A DNA stretch of 38,315 nucleotides from Calditrichota bacterium (GCA_024275555.1 JAJRYW010000332.1:1-38315), one strand, 5' to 3'. Positions 1 through 9,010 are shown, counted from the stretch's first letter. The notes: generated by a model not told the origin, from the sequence alone. Numbers and translations are program-made.

Positions 1-18
1 ATTTCCAATATTCAATTT

Positions 19-1491
19 TTAAAGTTTCTCCGGGTCAATGTTTATATATATATCTTTCAAATCCGAGTAGATGTCCAGGGCTTCGGTGCCGGGCTCCCGG
101 GTGCCGTTTCCGGACTGGCGCAATCCCCCGAAGGGCATGTGCGGTTCACTGCCGTAAGTTCCTGCATTGATCACCGCTACGCCGGCCTGGATTTTATGCG
201 CAAATTCGGTGGCGCGATGGATGCTGCGCGTGTGAATGCAGGCCGTCAGTCCGTAGGGCGAATCGTTGGCCATCTGCAGGGCGGCTTCAAAATTCTTAAC
301 GCGATACAGACAGGTGATCGGGCCGAACAGCTCGGTGGTGGAAATTTCATCATGAGGATCCACCTGTTCGATGAGGGTAGGGGCCATGTAAAAGCCCTGT
401 GCGTGCGTATCACCGGTCAATCGATGTCCGCCGGCCAGAATGACCGCTCCATTTTGTTCGGCACGCCTGATGACCGCCAGCATATTGTCCAGCTGTTTGC
501 GATTGATCACCGGGCCGAGGTCGTCGTTATCGTCCGGTCCGACGGTTAGTTCACCCGTGCGCTGCACCAGCATGGTACGCAGTTGATCATAGACGCTGTC
601 AAAGATAATAATCCTGCTGCCCGACGCGCAGCGCTGCCCGGCGTTGCTGAAGGCCGACAACAGTATCCATTTGGCCGCCGCTTTTAGATCTGCATCATCG
701 CAGACAACCAGGGGATTTTTGCCGCCCAACTCAAGCGAAACCTTTGCCAGGCGTGCGCCGGCCACGGAGGCGATTTTCCGGCCAACCGCAGCGGACCCCG
801 TAAAGCTGATCACATCAACACCCGGATCGGCAACCAGCGGTGCCCCGGCTTCCTCACCGTATCCCTGCACGATATTCAAAACGCCGGGAGGCAAGCCGGC
901 CTCATGAGCGATTTTGCCGAAATACCAGGCCGTGGCCGGTGTGTCTTCAGCGGCTTTCAACACAGCGCTGTTACCGCAGAGCAATGCCGGAAACACTTTC
1001 CAGGCCACATTGGCGATCGGCGTGTTGGCGGCAATAATTAGTCCGGCAACCCCCAGCGGCTGCCGCACGGTCATGGCATATTTGTTGGGCACCGCACTGG
1101 TGGTGGTCCGGCCGTAAAACCGGCGGCCTTCTCCGGCTATAAACTCGCCCAGGGCAATGGCGCCGCCGGTTTCACCCAAGGCAGCGCCGGGAGCCATTCC
1201 GGTTTCCGCGGCAACGACGGCCGCGATCTCCCGGCGGTATTTACGCAGGGTCCGGGTAATTTCATACAGCAGGTCCCCGCGCTGTACCGGTGTAAGACTG
1301 GCCCACGCAGGCTGGGCGTTTCTTGCGGCCCCCACCGCTTTGTGGACATCATCGGTTCGGGAGCGCACCACTTTATACAGTTCTTTGCCGGTGTCCGGAG
1401 ACAGCTTGCCGAATGTGTTTTGCGACATTGCCTCCGACTCTTTTCCATCAATCCAGTTGGGAATTATACCGGGGATGTTATTCGGACTCAT
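19..1491 (-). CDS. NAD(P)-dependent aldehyde dehydrogenase
   Basis: Aldehyde dehydrogenase superfamily enzyme, which oxidises an aldehyde to the acid with NAD(P). From the chosen ATG the protein is 490 residues, the normal family length. The general base Glu254 lies in LELGGKNP and the catalytic Cys288 in GQRCAS; the nucleotide-binding FTGS motif precedes them and a C-terminal PFGG motif is present. I chose the ATG at 1491 because GTGGGG sits just upstream; an in-frame ATG at 1527 would add 12 residues without a clear ribosome site. It is the last visible gene of the long minus-strand series and follows the SDR after a 265-bp gap. The substrate is unknown; proximity to a nonulosonate synthase and lipid genes permits a sugar aldehyde or a fatty aldehyde, but nothing in the sequence decides. 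Confidence 0.93.
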   Translation of the reverse strand: MSPNNIPGIIPNWIDGKESEAMSQNTFGKLSPDTGKELYKVVRSRTDDVHKAVGAARNAQPAWASLTPVQRGDLLYEITRTLRKYRREIAAVVAAETGMAPGAALGETGGAIALGEFIAGEGRRFYGRTTTSAVPNKYAMTVRQPLGVAGLIIAANTPIANVAWKVFPALLCGNSAVLKAAEDTPATAWYFGKIAHEAGLPPGVLNIVQGYGEEAGAPLVADPGVDVISFTGSAAVGRKIASVAGARLAKVSLELGGKNPLVVCDDADLKAAAKWILLSAFSNAGQRCASGSRIIIFDSVYDQLRTMLVQRTGELTVGPDDNDDLGPVINRKQLDNMLAVIRRAEQNGAVILAGGHRLTGDTHAQGFYMAPTLIEQVDPHDEISTTELFGPITCLYRVKNFEAALQMANDSPYGLTACIHTRSIHRATEFAHKIQAGVAVINAGTYGSEPHMPFGGLRQSGNGTREPGTEALDIYSDLKDIYINIDPEKL

Positions 1492-1756
1492 TTTAGCCCC
1501 ACTTTTTTTAGTTTGGTAATAGTTCATCGCAGAGTCGCAGCTTCCGGCCCATAGGGCCTATGGCCTACGCCCCGGGGGAGAGCGCAAAAGGTCATCTTTT
1601 TTTCGTTATTTCGTGCTTACTTTCTCCTGTCTGGGTCCGGTTTATCCGGGTAAATTATAGTCATTATTCTGGATTCGATATGAAACATTATAAAAAGAGC
1701 GGAGCGCAACGACATCTTTCATTATTCATTCGTCCCTCATCAATCGTCATTCCCCA

Positions 1757-2560
1757 TCACCAGGCGGTGTAGCCCCCGTCCACGATGAGTTCGGTGCCGG
1801 TCACATAGGAGGATGCCGATGATGCCAGAAAAAGTAGCGGGCCCCGCAGATCTCCGGCCTGTGCCATTCTTCCCATGGGTACGCGACTGCAGAATTTGCG
1901 TTTAAACTCTTCATCCTGGTCTCCGAGCACCCCGCCCGGTGACAGGGCATTGACCCGCACCCCCCGGGGAGCCCATACTGTCGCCAGATATCGGGTCAGG
2001 TTGATTACGGCCGCCTTGGAGGCGCCGTAAGCCGGCGGCTTGAGAAACGGCGGATCGCCGGGGATGTGATCGTAAAACCGTTGATCCGGTGAAACACCGG
2101 CATACAGCGAGCCGATGTTGATGATCGAACCGCGTCCCGCTGTCGCCATCCGGCCGCCAAAGACCTGGCTGACAAGAAAAACGCCCAGCGTGTTGACTTC
2201 GAGAATTTGCCGGTTTTCTTCCAGTGGGATATCTTCCAGCAGATAGCCGTCTGCCGCAGCGGAGGGAGGTCGGTCGATTCCGGCATTGTTCACCAGGATG
2301 GTGGGGATGCCGAAGATTTCAACGCATTGTCCACAGGCGGCTTCGAGGGACGACCGGTCCCTGACGTCGGTACGGTAAAGTATAAGGCGTGTCTCATCAA
2401 AGCCCGACTGCAGCCGGCGGTATTCTTCACTGACCGGGGCATCGGGAAGATCAAGGGCGAATACCGAGGCTTGTGCCTCAAGCAGGGTTTCAATCCAGAT
2501 CGGTCCCAGTTTGCCCAAGGCTCCGGTGACGACGGCCACCTTCGATTTTAAGCTGAACAT
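1757..2560 (-). CDS. Short-chain dehydrogenase/reductase next to neuB
   Basis: Classical SDR of 267 residues (from ATG). The Rossmann glycine motif TGALGKLG is near residue 13, NNAG near 92, and the catalytic Ser151, Tyr178 and Lys182 are in NIGS and YGASK. The C-terminus ends in the typical TGTELIVDGGYTAW stretch. An in-frame TTG at 2569 overlaps the stop codon of the upstream neuB-like gene (TTGA) and would make the two genes translationally coupled; the ATG lies 9 bases further in, and neither has a clear Shine-Dalgarno sequence. The tight join means this enzyme probably acts in the same sugar pathway as the NeuB homologue, for example by oxidising or reducing a sugar precursor. The exact substrate cannot be read from the sequence. 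Confidence 0.92.
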   Translation of the reverse strand: MFSLKSKVAVVTGALGKLGPIWIETLLEAQASVFALDLPDAPVSEEYRRLQSGFDETRLILYRTDVRDRSSLEAACGQCVEIFGIPTILVNNAGIDRPPSAAADGYLLEDIPLEENRQILEVNTLGVFLVSQVFGGRMATAGRGSIINIGSLYAGVSPDQRFYDHIPGDPPFLKPPAYGASKAAVINLTRYLATVWAPRGVRVNALSPGGVLGDQDEEFKRKFCSRVPMGRMAQAGDLRGPLLFLASSASSYVTGTELIVDGGYTAW

Positions 2561-2565
2561 GTTAT

Positions 2566-3645
2566 TCAAGATGCAGCGGCCTCCGCCCAGCGTTCGGAAC
2601 CATTCAGCACCTCGATGGAGATGTCGTCATCTTCTTTCAGGGCCCGGCGGGTAGCCCGCCCGATGACTTTGTCGATCTCATAAGGATGCAGACCGTCGCC
2701 CGGCGATTTGATGGCAAGGTCTTCGCGCCGGATGGTATGACCGGCCGGAAGATCCCGGGCAGCCACAATTTTTTTGCCCATCTTGGTGATCGGGTTGACC
2801 TCACTGTCATACGTCCGCTTGATCCCGTCTCCCAGGGCAGCCTTGGTACGTTCCAAATCGCGCACCATCTTGCGAAACCCGATGGGTTCCAGGGAAAAAG
2901 CATGGTCGGTACCTTTCCAGGTGTGATTGAGGGTGAAATGCTTTTCGACAATCCTGCTGCCCAGCATGTAAGCGGCTACCGCCATGGCGATGCCATTGTC
3001 ATGGGATGACAAACCGACCACAATATCGGGGAAGCGTTCGCGAAAAGTGGTGATGACGCGCAAATTCAGTTCGCTGAATTCAGCCGGATATCCTGCCGTA
3101 CACTGTAAAATGCACAGCTGGGGGTTGCGCGGCATGATGGCGTCATAGGCCCGGTTGACATCTTCCATGGTCCCCCCACCGGTACTGATAATCATTGGTT
3201 TTTGAAATTCGGCGACGTGGGTGAGTAACGGGATGTTTTTCAGCTCGCCGGATGCCATTTTATAAAAAGGCAAGTCGAGTTTTTCCAGAAAATCAGCACT
3301 GGCAAAATCAAAGGCGGTGGCAAACAGGGTGACCCCGATTTCTTTGGCGTAATCCATGAGTTCCTTGTATTCAATGTAGCCGAATTCCAGAAATTCCCGG
3401 TGTTCTCCGTAGGTTGCGCCATAGCTGTTGGGATTGTCATAGGGCTTGTTATAACCTGCCTTGGTAAACAGCGACCGGTTGTCTCTTTTTTGCAGTTTTA
3501 CGGCGTCAGCACCGCATTCTTTCGCCACCCGGAACATCTCTTTGGCGGTCTCAAGTTTGCCCTGGTGGTTGTGGCCGATTTCGGCGATGACGTAACAGTC
3601 ACTGTCGTCTTGAACGATTTTACCGTCCAGTATTATTTTTCGCAT
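2566..3645 (-). CDS. NeuB-family nonulosonic acid (sialic-acid-type) synthase with SAF domain
   Basis: NeuB-type enzyme (359 residues) that condenses phosphoenolpyruvate with a mannosamine-like or mannose-derived sugar to give a nine-carbon 2-keto-3-deoxy acid. The N-terminal TIM barrel starts with AEIGHNHQG (residues 21-29), followed by DAVKLQKR, the ASGELKN region, STGG, and an EKHFTL metal/substrate strand. The C-terminal about 65 residues (AARDLPAGHTI onward) form the SAF/antifreeze-like domain that separates NeuB from the Kdo synthase KdsA. The start is the ATG at 3645, behind GGAGG; an upstream in-frame ATG would add 31 residues of non-homologous sequence. The adjoining HAD phosphatase suggests a phosphorylated product such as a KDN-9-phosphate-type intermediate, but a free product is equally possible. 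No CMP-sugar synthetase of NeuA type is in the window. Confidence 0.93.
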   Translation of the reverse strand: MRKIILDGKIVQDDSDCYVIAEIGHNHQGKLETAKEMFRVAKECGADAVKLQKRDNRSLFTKAGYNKPYDNPNSYGATYGEHREFLEFGYIEYKELMDYAKEIGVTLFATAFDFASADFLEKLDLPFYKMASGELKNIPLLTHVAEFQKPMIISTGGGTMEDVNRAYDAIMPRNPQLCILQCTAGYPAEFSELNLRVITTFRERFPDIVVGLSSHDNGIAMAVAAYMLGSRIVEKHFTLNHTWKGTDHAFSLEPIGFRKMVRDLERTKAALGDGIKRTYDSEVNPITKMGKKIVAARDLPAGHTIRREDLAIKSPGDGLHPYEIDKVIGRATRRALKEDDDISIEVLNGSERWAEAAAS

Positions 3646-3714
3646 TGTTAGTCCTCCCTTGCAAAATAATTGGTTTCCCCGAATACAAAAATTGGTGATG
3701 GGTTGATTAGTTGT

Positions 3715-3829
3715 TGATGTGGCCGCAAAAAGGCACAAAAACTACAAAAAGAAAATTTTATACTTAATAATTACAGTAGGTTATAAGATCAAGATTCAAA
3801 AATTTTGACTTTTTACAAGATTGTCAAAT
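3715..3829 (+). repeat. Dispersed intergenic repeat, copy A
   Basis: This ~115-bp AT-rich block, beginning TGATGTGGCCGCAAAAAGGC and ending near GACTTTTTACAAGATTG, reappears at 34571-34684 with roughly 85-90 percent identity by eye and in the same orientation. It fills most of the gap between the HAD phosphatase stop and the neuB-like start. It contains no ORF and no inverted terminal repeats that would make it an insertion sequence. It is best described as a non-coding dispersed repeat of unknown function. Confidence 0.85.
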
Positions 3830-3880
3830 ATGGATTTATCCCATTATATAGGAACGAACGTTACAAACAGCGCAACGGCA

Positions 3881-4411
3881 TCATTGTTCCCGGGTCCCAC
3901 GGCCGTCCGTCCGGCTTTGTGCAAACATATCACAAACTTCACGTACGGCGCCATAGCCGCCTGGGCGGCTTGTGCGGTATACGGCGTGGGCGATAACATC
4001 CGGATGTGCGTCGTGAACCACAATGGGCAGAGCGACGCACATAAGACAGGGCAGATCGTTGATGTCGTTACCCACAAACGCTACCTCGGCCAGAGAAATG
4101 CCTGACTCCCCGGCAATACTTTCCAGCGCGGCACGCTTGTCCCGGCAGTCCTGTACACAGCGAATCTTCAGCTTGTGAGCCCGGGCTGAAACCACCGGAT
4201 TGGCCTCGGTGGAGATGATAACAGTTTCAATTCCCAGCTGTTCCAGTTTCTGCAGGCCGAGGCCGTCACTTCGAAAACAGCGTACGGCCTCAGTGCCGTC
4301 CTGCAGGACATAAACCATGTTGTCGGTGAACACACCGTCAAAATCAAAAGCGATCAGGCGAATGTTACCGATTATTTTTTCTATCTTATGAGTGATTTTT
4401 ATTTGAGACAA
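3881..4411 (-). CDS. KdsC-like HAD phosphatase, probable nonulosonate/Kdo-type sugar phosphatase
   Basis: Cap-less HAD phosphatase of 176 residues, the size of KdsC and of the phosphatase domain attached to some NeuA proteins. Nucleophile motif FDFDGVFTDN gives Asp23 and Asp25; motif II is STE near residue 68; the acidic metal motif is GNDINDLP (Asp116, Asp119). The start appears to be TTG at 4411, since no in-frame ATG precedes the nucleophile. Enzymes of this family dephosphorylate Kdo-8-phosphate, KDN-9-phosphate or Neu5Ac-9-phosphate. The next gene is a NeuB homologue rather than KdsA, so a nonulosonate-9-phosphate is the more likely substrate. A KdsC function in LPS core synthesis cannot be excluded. 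Confidence 0.85.
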   Translation of the reverse strand: MSQIKITHKIEKIIGNIRLIAFDFDGVFTDNMVYVLQDGTEAVRCFRSDGLGLQKLEQLGIETVIISTEANPVVSARAHKLKIRCVQDCRDKRAALESIAGESGISLAEVAFVGNDINDLPCLMCVALPIVVHDAHPDVIAHAVYRTSRPGGYGAVREVCDMFAQSRTDGRGTREQ

Positions 4412-4542
4412 ATTTCATTCCGCCCGTGGGTGGATATCGCACTCCCGTCAAGTGCGCTGCCAATGCTAAAGCTGTTGTTTATAACCCGTCCTGCGCCAGG
4501 CTGAGTCTTGTGCCGGATTGTCGTTTTCACCTTAATTATAAA

Positions 4543-6363
4543 TCATGGTACCCTACTTGCCGTAGTTTCGTTTGAAAATATTTCCCCGGTCGTGGGTCCC
4601 GCATGGAGTTTGGGATCGGTGCCCGTTTCGGTTTTTTCCAGGTGCAGGCCGGCAGCCGAAGAAACCTCCGCCGGGAAAACCGATCCGTCCTGTATTCGAT
4701 AGGCCCGATCCGCCACTTCCAGAAGGGCGGTTTGGTGGGAGATCGCCAACATGGTAATTTCCCCCCGCAGTTTCCGTAATGTATTACAAATGGCCGCTTC
4801 ACTTACCGGGTCGAGTGCGGTTGTGGCTTCGTCGAGTACCAGCAGTTTGGGCTTGCGTACGAGCGCGCGCGCGATGGCAATGCGCTGACGCTGGCCGCCG
4901 GACAGCTTGAGGCCGCGCTGGCCCACCGAGCTGTACATGCCTTTGGGCCTTTTTTCGACAAACTCCCAGATTCCTGCCTTGCGTAGCGCTGCTTCCGCTT
5001 CCCGTTCCGTGACATTCGGATCTCCCAGAGAGATGTTTATAAAAATAGAATCGTGAAGCAGCAGCGTTTCCTGGGGTACGTAGCCGATCATGCGCCGCCA
5101 TTGGTGCAGATCCGCCTGTGCCAGCGGTAGGTCGTCGAGCCAGACCTCACCGGTTTTCGGACGTAGCAGGCCGATGACCAGGTCCACAATGGTTGTTTTG
5201 CCGGCGCCCGACGGGCCGACGATTACGGTGATTTCCCCGGCTGGAAAGACAAGCGATATATCGTTGAGGACGTTGTTTTTCGAATAAGCAAACGATACTC
5301 GCTCCAGGCGAATGGCCCGTTTTAACTCCGGTTTCCGGTCCCCAAGCTTCGGTTCGCGCATTTTCTGTGCGATCTCAAGGGTCTGGGTCATGGACCAGTA
5401 ACTGTTTTCGAGGACACTCATTGTTTGATACTGTTTCTGGATTTTTCCGAGCTTGCCCAGGATGCGGCCAAGTAGCAGGATTAAAATCATGACGGCTGTC
5501 GGTGCCATGCCCCAGATAACAATCGTCACATAGATGGCAAGCAGCATAAAGGTCACTTTCATGGCCTCCTGGTAGGCTCCCAGTGACTCTTTGCTGATAA
5601 TTTCTTTTTGCAGGGCATTTTTTAATTTATTGGTTTTGCCAATCAGGATGGCTTCCGCCCGATCTTCACGTGCCATGGCTTTGAGGGGTTTGATGGATAG
5701 AATGCTGTTGACAAATTCCGAAGACATGGACTTTCTTACTTTTACCTGGCGGCGGCCGGCCCGTCTGGCCTTTTTTACAAACCGATTTAGCGGATACCAG
5801 AAGAACAACCCCGCTGCCAGGGCAATCAGGGTCGCTTTCCAGGATACCATCATGGCGATCACGACATAAATCACCGTGTGGATAATAACGACGATGATGG
5901 AAACGCCGGTGGCATAGGCCTTGGCTGTTTGAGACGTTTCACCTCCCATGGCGGCCGCAAGCTTGCCGATGGGCTGGCTGAGATGAAATTCCCAGCGCGC
6001 CAGCATATATGCCCGTAACATTTGCTGGCGTAACTTTGTCGTTAAATGCGCCACCGTGTATCCGACGTTGCGGTTGGCAATCAGAACCAGCACGGTTTTC
6101 AACAGCATGGCGGTCAGGATCAGCATCAACAGGAGTTCCAGCGTCGGGGTCAAGCCGATGGCGTTAAAAATGTCCTGGATCATCTTCCCGGCCGCGGTTG
6201 ACTGTTTGCCGGTTGCACCCTGGGTTTCTCCCAGTGCGATAGTCAGCAGTGGCAGCATCGCCGACAAGCCAATACCTTCGGCGATGCCGGATAACAGCAG
6301 GGCGGCCAACATCGACAGGGTTCGCCACGGGTACTGTCGGAAAATGATAATAACAAGGCGCAT
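4543..6363 (-). CDS. MsbA/ABCB-type ABC exporter (fused permease and ATPase)
   Basis: Half-size ABC exporter of 606 residues with a permease domain (residues 1 to about 320; hydrophobic segments near 17-46, 74-95, 153-195 and 270-300) and an ATPase domain. The ATPase carries Walker A GPSGAGKTT (383-391), Q-loop, signature LSGGQ (488-492), Walker B LLVLDEA (507-513) and switch His543. The open frame continues upstream to 6840, but that extension runs antiparallel-free inside the serine palmitoyltransferase gene and lacks homology; the ATG at 6363, 41 bp after the spt stop, gives the family's usual N-terminus. The family exports lipids, lipid A or hydrophobic compounds. Its position directly after spt makes a ceramide or sphingolipid flippase the leading inference; a glycan or LPS-related cargo linked to the sugar genes is the alternative. 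Confidence 0.9.
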   Translation of the reverse strand: MRLVIIIFRQYPWRTLSMLAALLLSGIAEGIGLSAMLPLLTIALGETQGATGKQSTAAGKMIQDIFNAIGLTPTLELLLMLILTAMLLKTVLVLIANRNVGYTVAHLTTKLRQQMLRAYMLARWEFHLSQPIGKLAAAMGGETSQTAKAYATGVSIIVVIIHTVIYVVIAMMVSWKATLIALAAGLFFWYPLNRFVKKARRAGRRQVKVRKSMSSEFVNSILSIKPLKAMAREDRAEAILIGKTNKLKNALQKEIISKESLGAYQEAMKVTFMLLAIYVTIVIWGMAPTAVMILILLLGRILGKLGKIQKQYQTMSVLENSYWSMTQTLEIAQKMREPKLGDRKPELKRAIRLERVSFAYSKNNVLNDISLVFPAGEITVIVGPSGAGKTTIVDLVIGLLRPKTGEVWLDDLPLAQADLHQWRRMIGYVPQETLLLHDSIFINISLGDPNVTEREAEAALRKAGIWEFVEKRPKGMYSSVGQRGLKLSGGQRQRIAIARALVRKPKLLVLDEATTALDPVSEAAICNTLRKLRGEITMLAISHQTALLEVADRAYRIQDGSVFPAEVSSAAGLHLEKTETGTDPKLHAGPTTGEIFSNETTASRVP

Positions 6364-6404
6364 CGTTTTTAGAAATCCAAACTTTCTGTTAATTAAACGT
6401 CCGA

Positions 6405-7595
6405 TCAGCCGGTTTGAGCGGTTTGATAAGCGGCAGCAAATGCCTGACCAATGTGCTCGATCTGCTCCGATGTGTGACCGGCACTCATACTGCAGCGCAG
6501 CAAAGCGCCGCCATCGGGCGTGGCCGGCGGCAGCACCAGGTTGACGTACACACCGTGTTCCACCAGTCGATTCCAGATGGCCAGGGCTTCGACTTTGTCT
6601 TCCTGCCTGATGGCGATAATGGGACTGGATTCCGGTCCCAGCGAAAGACCCAGGTTCTGCAGCTTTTGATAAAGCATGTCGGCATTCTTCCAGAGGCGGC
6701 GGCGCAACTCCGGTCGCGTGCGCAAAATATTTAATGCCTTGCGTGTCGAGGCGATGATCCCCGGTGACGACGATGCAGTGAATACGTAGGGCCGGCTTGC
6801 ATAGCGCACCAGGTCCAGTTGCCGATGGTTGCTGACGCAAAACCCGCCGATGGTGCCCAGGCTTTTACTGAAAGTGCCGACGATAAAGTCCGTCTCATCT
6901 TCCATACTGGTCTCCTCGGCAAGTCCCCGCCCGTTTTCGCCAAGAACGCCCAGGGAATGGGCCTCGTCTACCAGCAGATAAGCGCCGTATTTGCGTTTTA
7001 CCGCGGCGATGTCCGCCAGGGGCGCACGATCTCCCAGCATGCTGTAAAGGCCTTCCACAACAATCAGGACATTTGTGTTGCGTTTCGCAAGCCGTCGCAG
7101 CCGTTTTTCCAGATCATTTACATCGTTGTGCCGAAAGCGAATGACTTCGGCGCTTCCCAGGCGGCATCCATCATAAATGCTGGCATGGCAGTCCGCATCC
7201 AGCAGGATGACCTCATCGGGACCCACCAGGGTGGAGAGCATCGCCAGGTTGGCAATATAGCCGGTGGAAAAGACAATCGTATTGCGGTATCTAAAAAAAT
7301 CCGCCAACTCCTTTTCCAGGGCCACATGGCCTGAAAAGGTTCCATTGGCCATCCTGGATCCGGTGGTGCCGGTCCCCGCCCGGCGGGTGGCCTCGCAGGC
7401 GGCCTTGATACAATCGGTATCAAACGAAAGCCCCAGATAATTATTGCTGCCGGCCAGGATCATGCGACGGCCGTTGACAACAGCTTCTGTGGCCGAAATA
7501 ATCTCTTCCATGACGATATTGAAAAAGGCACTGCATTGCTGTTCAATTGATTGACGGGCAGCTGCCAGCGGCTGGAATTTATCGAAAATATTCAT
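6405..7595 (-). CDS. spt: Serine palmitoyltransferase (PLP-dependent alpha-oxoamine synthase)
   Basis: Soluble bacterial serine palmitoyltransferase of 396 residues, which condenses L-serine with an acyl thioester to give 3-keto-sphinganine and CO2, the first step of sphingolipid synthesis. PLP residues are visible: His137 in DADCHASIYDG (ring stacking), Asp210 and His213 in DEAHSLG, and Schiff-base Lys244 in GTFSKSLGTIGG. The segments RPYVFTAS and GVYVNLVLPPATP are much closer to Sphingomonas and Caulobacter Spt than to BioF or 2-amino-3-ketobutyrate ligase. The ATG at 7595 lies behind GAGG. The gene directly follows a dedicated ACP and a ceramide-reductase-like gene, the arrangement known from Caulobacter, which makes the assignment firm. 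The acyl donor is probably acyl-ACP rather than acyl-CoA. Confidence 0.95.
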   Translation of the reverse strand: MNIFDKFQPLAAARQSIEQQCSAFFNIVMEEIISATEAVVNGRRMILAGSNNYLGLSFDTDCIKAACEATRRAGTGTTGSRMANGTFSGHVALEKELADFFRYRNTIVFSTGYIANLAMLSTLVGPDEVILLDADCHASIYDGCRLGSAEVIRFRHNDVNDLEKRLRRLAKRNTNVLIVVEGLYSMLGDRAPLADIAAVKRKYGAYLLVDEAHSLGVLGENGRGLAEETSMEDETDFIVGTFSKSLGTIGGFCVSNHRQLDLVRYASRPYVFTASSSPGIIASTRKALNILRTRPELRRRLWKNADMLYQKLQNLGLSLGPESSPIIAIRQEDKVEALAIWNRLVEHGVYVNLVLPPATPDGGALLRCSMSAGHTSEQIEHIGQAFAAAYQTAQTG

Positions 7596-7618
7596 TGTCA
7601 GCCATCCTCGTTCAATTT

Positions 7619-7846
7619 TTAGATTTGCAGAACAAGGTCCTCAACGGTACGTACATCCGGTAGGATATTTAACGGAATAGAGATATCAAAGCGGTCTTCC
7701 ACGATTTCCAGAATCTTCATGACTTTTAGTGAATCAAGGCCCAGTTCGCCCACCAGATCCGTCTCCGGCCTGATTGCATATCCCTCCGGAACAAATGATT
7801 GGAGGATTTGGTAAATCTGTTGCAACATGTTTCCGTTTGCCTGCAT
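7619..7846 (-). CDS. acpR: Specialised acyl carrier protein for sphingoid-base synthesis
   Basis: Acyl carrier protein of 75 residues with the phosphopantetheine attachment site at Ser39 in GLDSLKVM and the usual helices II and III. It sits 23 bp upstream of spt and 50 bp downstream of the reductase gene. In Caulobacter the small ACP beside spt (AcpR) delivers the acyl chain to Spt, and the adjacent fatty-acyl ligase homologue loads it; the same role is inferred here. The first ATG is preceded by AAAGG. It is unlikely to be the housekeeping AcpP, which normally lies in the fab cluster and has a DSLD-type site. Confidence 0.92.
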   Translation of the reverse strand: MQANGNMLQQIYQILQSFVPEGYAIRPETDLVGELGLDSLKVMKILEIVEDRFDISIPLNILPDVRTVEDLVLQI

Positions 7847-7856
7847 AACCTTTCAT

Positions 7857-7880
7857 TTCCTTCCTTCGACCTTCGACATT
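7857..7880 (+). repeat. Short dispersed repeat unit (gaatgtcgaa family)
   Basis: The gap between the reductase gene and the ACP gene holds TTCCTTCCTTCGACCTTCGAC, whose reverse complement resembles the gtcgaaggaagga unit near 12580. The same word family appears at 12634-12670 and 17071-17110. It is non-coding and lies inside a probable transcription unit. Confidence 0.45.
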
Positions 7881-7896
7881 TATACACAGCCGTGAT

Positions 7897-8838
7897 TTAC
7901 ACCCCGGTGTGCCACTGCAAAGTGCGCTGCAGACCCTCGGCCAGCAGGATTCGGGGAGTCCAGCCGGTACTTGTGCTCAGGGCCCCATTATCGCTGATCC
8001 AGTCGGTATGCTGCAGCTCACGAATTTTCCCGGGGGTTAGCATGGGTGCATAACCGAAAGCCCGGGCGGAGACCAGGTTAAGCATGGCGATCAGTTTTGC
8101 CAGGATCAGCGGGACCCTTATGCAAACCACGGGTCTGTCGCCTCTCAGGTGTCTGGCCGTGGCGATTACATCATGCCAGGAGTATCCGCCGGGTTTTCCA
8201 TCATGCAGCTCAAACGTGCGGCCCTGACCGTTGTTGCAATTCAGCCAGCGTACAATACCCTCTACCAGGTCTTCCACAAAAATCAGAGAAAAACGGCCCT
8301 GGCCGGACCCCGGCAGCGGAGCAACGCCCCTTGCCATCCGGCGCCAGACAGGCAGCAGCTCCCGATCGCCCGGGCCATATACCGCACATGGCCGAAAAAC
8401 GGTCCATGGCATTTTAGCAGATTCAGCGGCCAGTACCTCCTCTGCCAATCGTTTGCTGGCAGCGTAAGGAGATAGCTGAGGTTCCCGGGCTGCCAGCGAT
8501 GACATCAATAAAAAACGCGGCGCCGGGTGTTGTTCGGTCGCCGCTTGTACCAATTGTGCCACGCCATTTACATTTACATGATTGAATTGCGCCTGGGTGG
8601 CTCCGCGCACCGTGCCGGCGCAATGTACTATAGTATCCACTCCGCGGACCAGCTGCAGGAGACTTTGATGGTCTTCAAGGTCGCCCTCTATCCATTCGGC
8701 GGGAAGGCCGGCGGGCCGTTTGGAAGCCGATGCAGGGCGGAACAGAGCGCGGATATGCCAGCCGTTGGATGTCAATCGTCGTATCAATGCGCCGCCGATA
8801 AATCCCGTACCCCCGGTTAAGGCTAACGTGCGAGGCAT
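7897..8838 (-). CDS. cerR: NAD(P)-dependent epimerase/reductase, ceramide reductase (CerR) homologue
   Basis: Extended-SDR protein of 313 residues with the Rossmann motif GGTGFIG (9-15), a Ser pair near 113-114 and catalytic Tyr125/Lys129 in SPYAASK. In Caulobacter an epimerase-like SDR next to spt (CerR) reduces the 3-keto group of the N-acylated intermediate to ceramide; order and neighbours match here. The start is the ATG at 8838 behind GGGAGAG. A 172-bp gap separates it from the acyl ligase gene upstream. Sequence alone does not separate it from a sugar epimerase, so the assignment depends on context: it lies directly between the acyl-ligase and acpR-spt. Confidence 0.86.
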   Translation of the reverse strand: MPRTLALTGGTGFIGGALIRRLTSNGWHIRALFRPASASKRPAGLPAEWIEGDLEDHQSLLQLVRGVDTIVHCAGTVRGATQAQFNHVNVNGVAQLVQAATEQHPAPRFLLMSSLAAREPQLSPYAASKRLAEEVLAAESAKMPWTVFRPCAVYGPGDRELLPVWRRMARGVAPLPGSGQGRFSLIFVEDLVEGIVRWLNCNNGQGRTFELHDGKPGGYSWHDVIATARHLRGDRPVVCIRVPLILAKLIAMLNLVSARAFGYAPMLTPGKIRELQHTDWISDNGALSTSTGWTPRILLAEGLQRTLQWHTGV

Positions 8839-9010
8839 GGAGCTCTCCCATCAGACGCATTTTTAAACGATTTATTCATCCGCCTTCACGTTCAAACAGG
8901 GCGAAAACCTGATCTGCAAGCTGAACAAAAAAGGCGTTCGGCAGTGATTTCCGCTGCTTCACCCGTCTTTGATTCATCGGTTATGCTTGTTTGTTGTATC
9001 AAATTCAAGG

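Noticed and set aside
2566-3645. Kdo-8-phosphate synthase (KdsA) instead of NeuB, given the KdsC-like neighbour
   Set aside because: The C-terminal SAF domain and AEIGHNHQG start are NeuB features that KdsA lacks.
6364-6840. Upstream extension of the ABC exporter frame to 6840
   Set aside because: The extra 159 codons lie inside the spt coding sequence in another frame of the same strand and show no transporter-like sequence; the ATG at 6363 gives the usual exporter N-terminus.
6405-7595. BioF (8-amino-7-oxononanoate synthase) or Kbl
   Set aside because: No biotin or threonine-degradation genes are nearby, while RPYVFTAS, the PPATP block and the ACP/cerR context match serine palmitoyltransferase.
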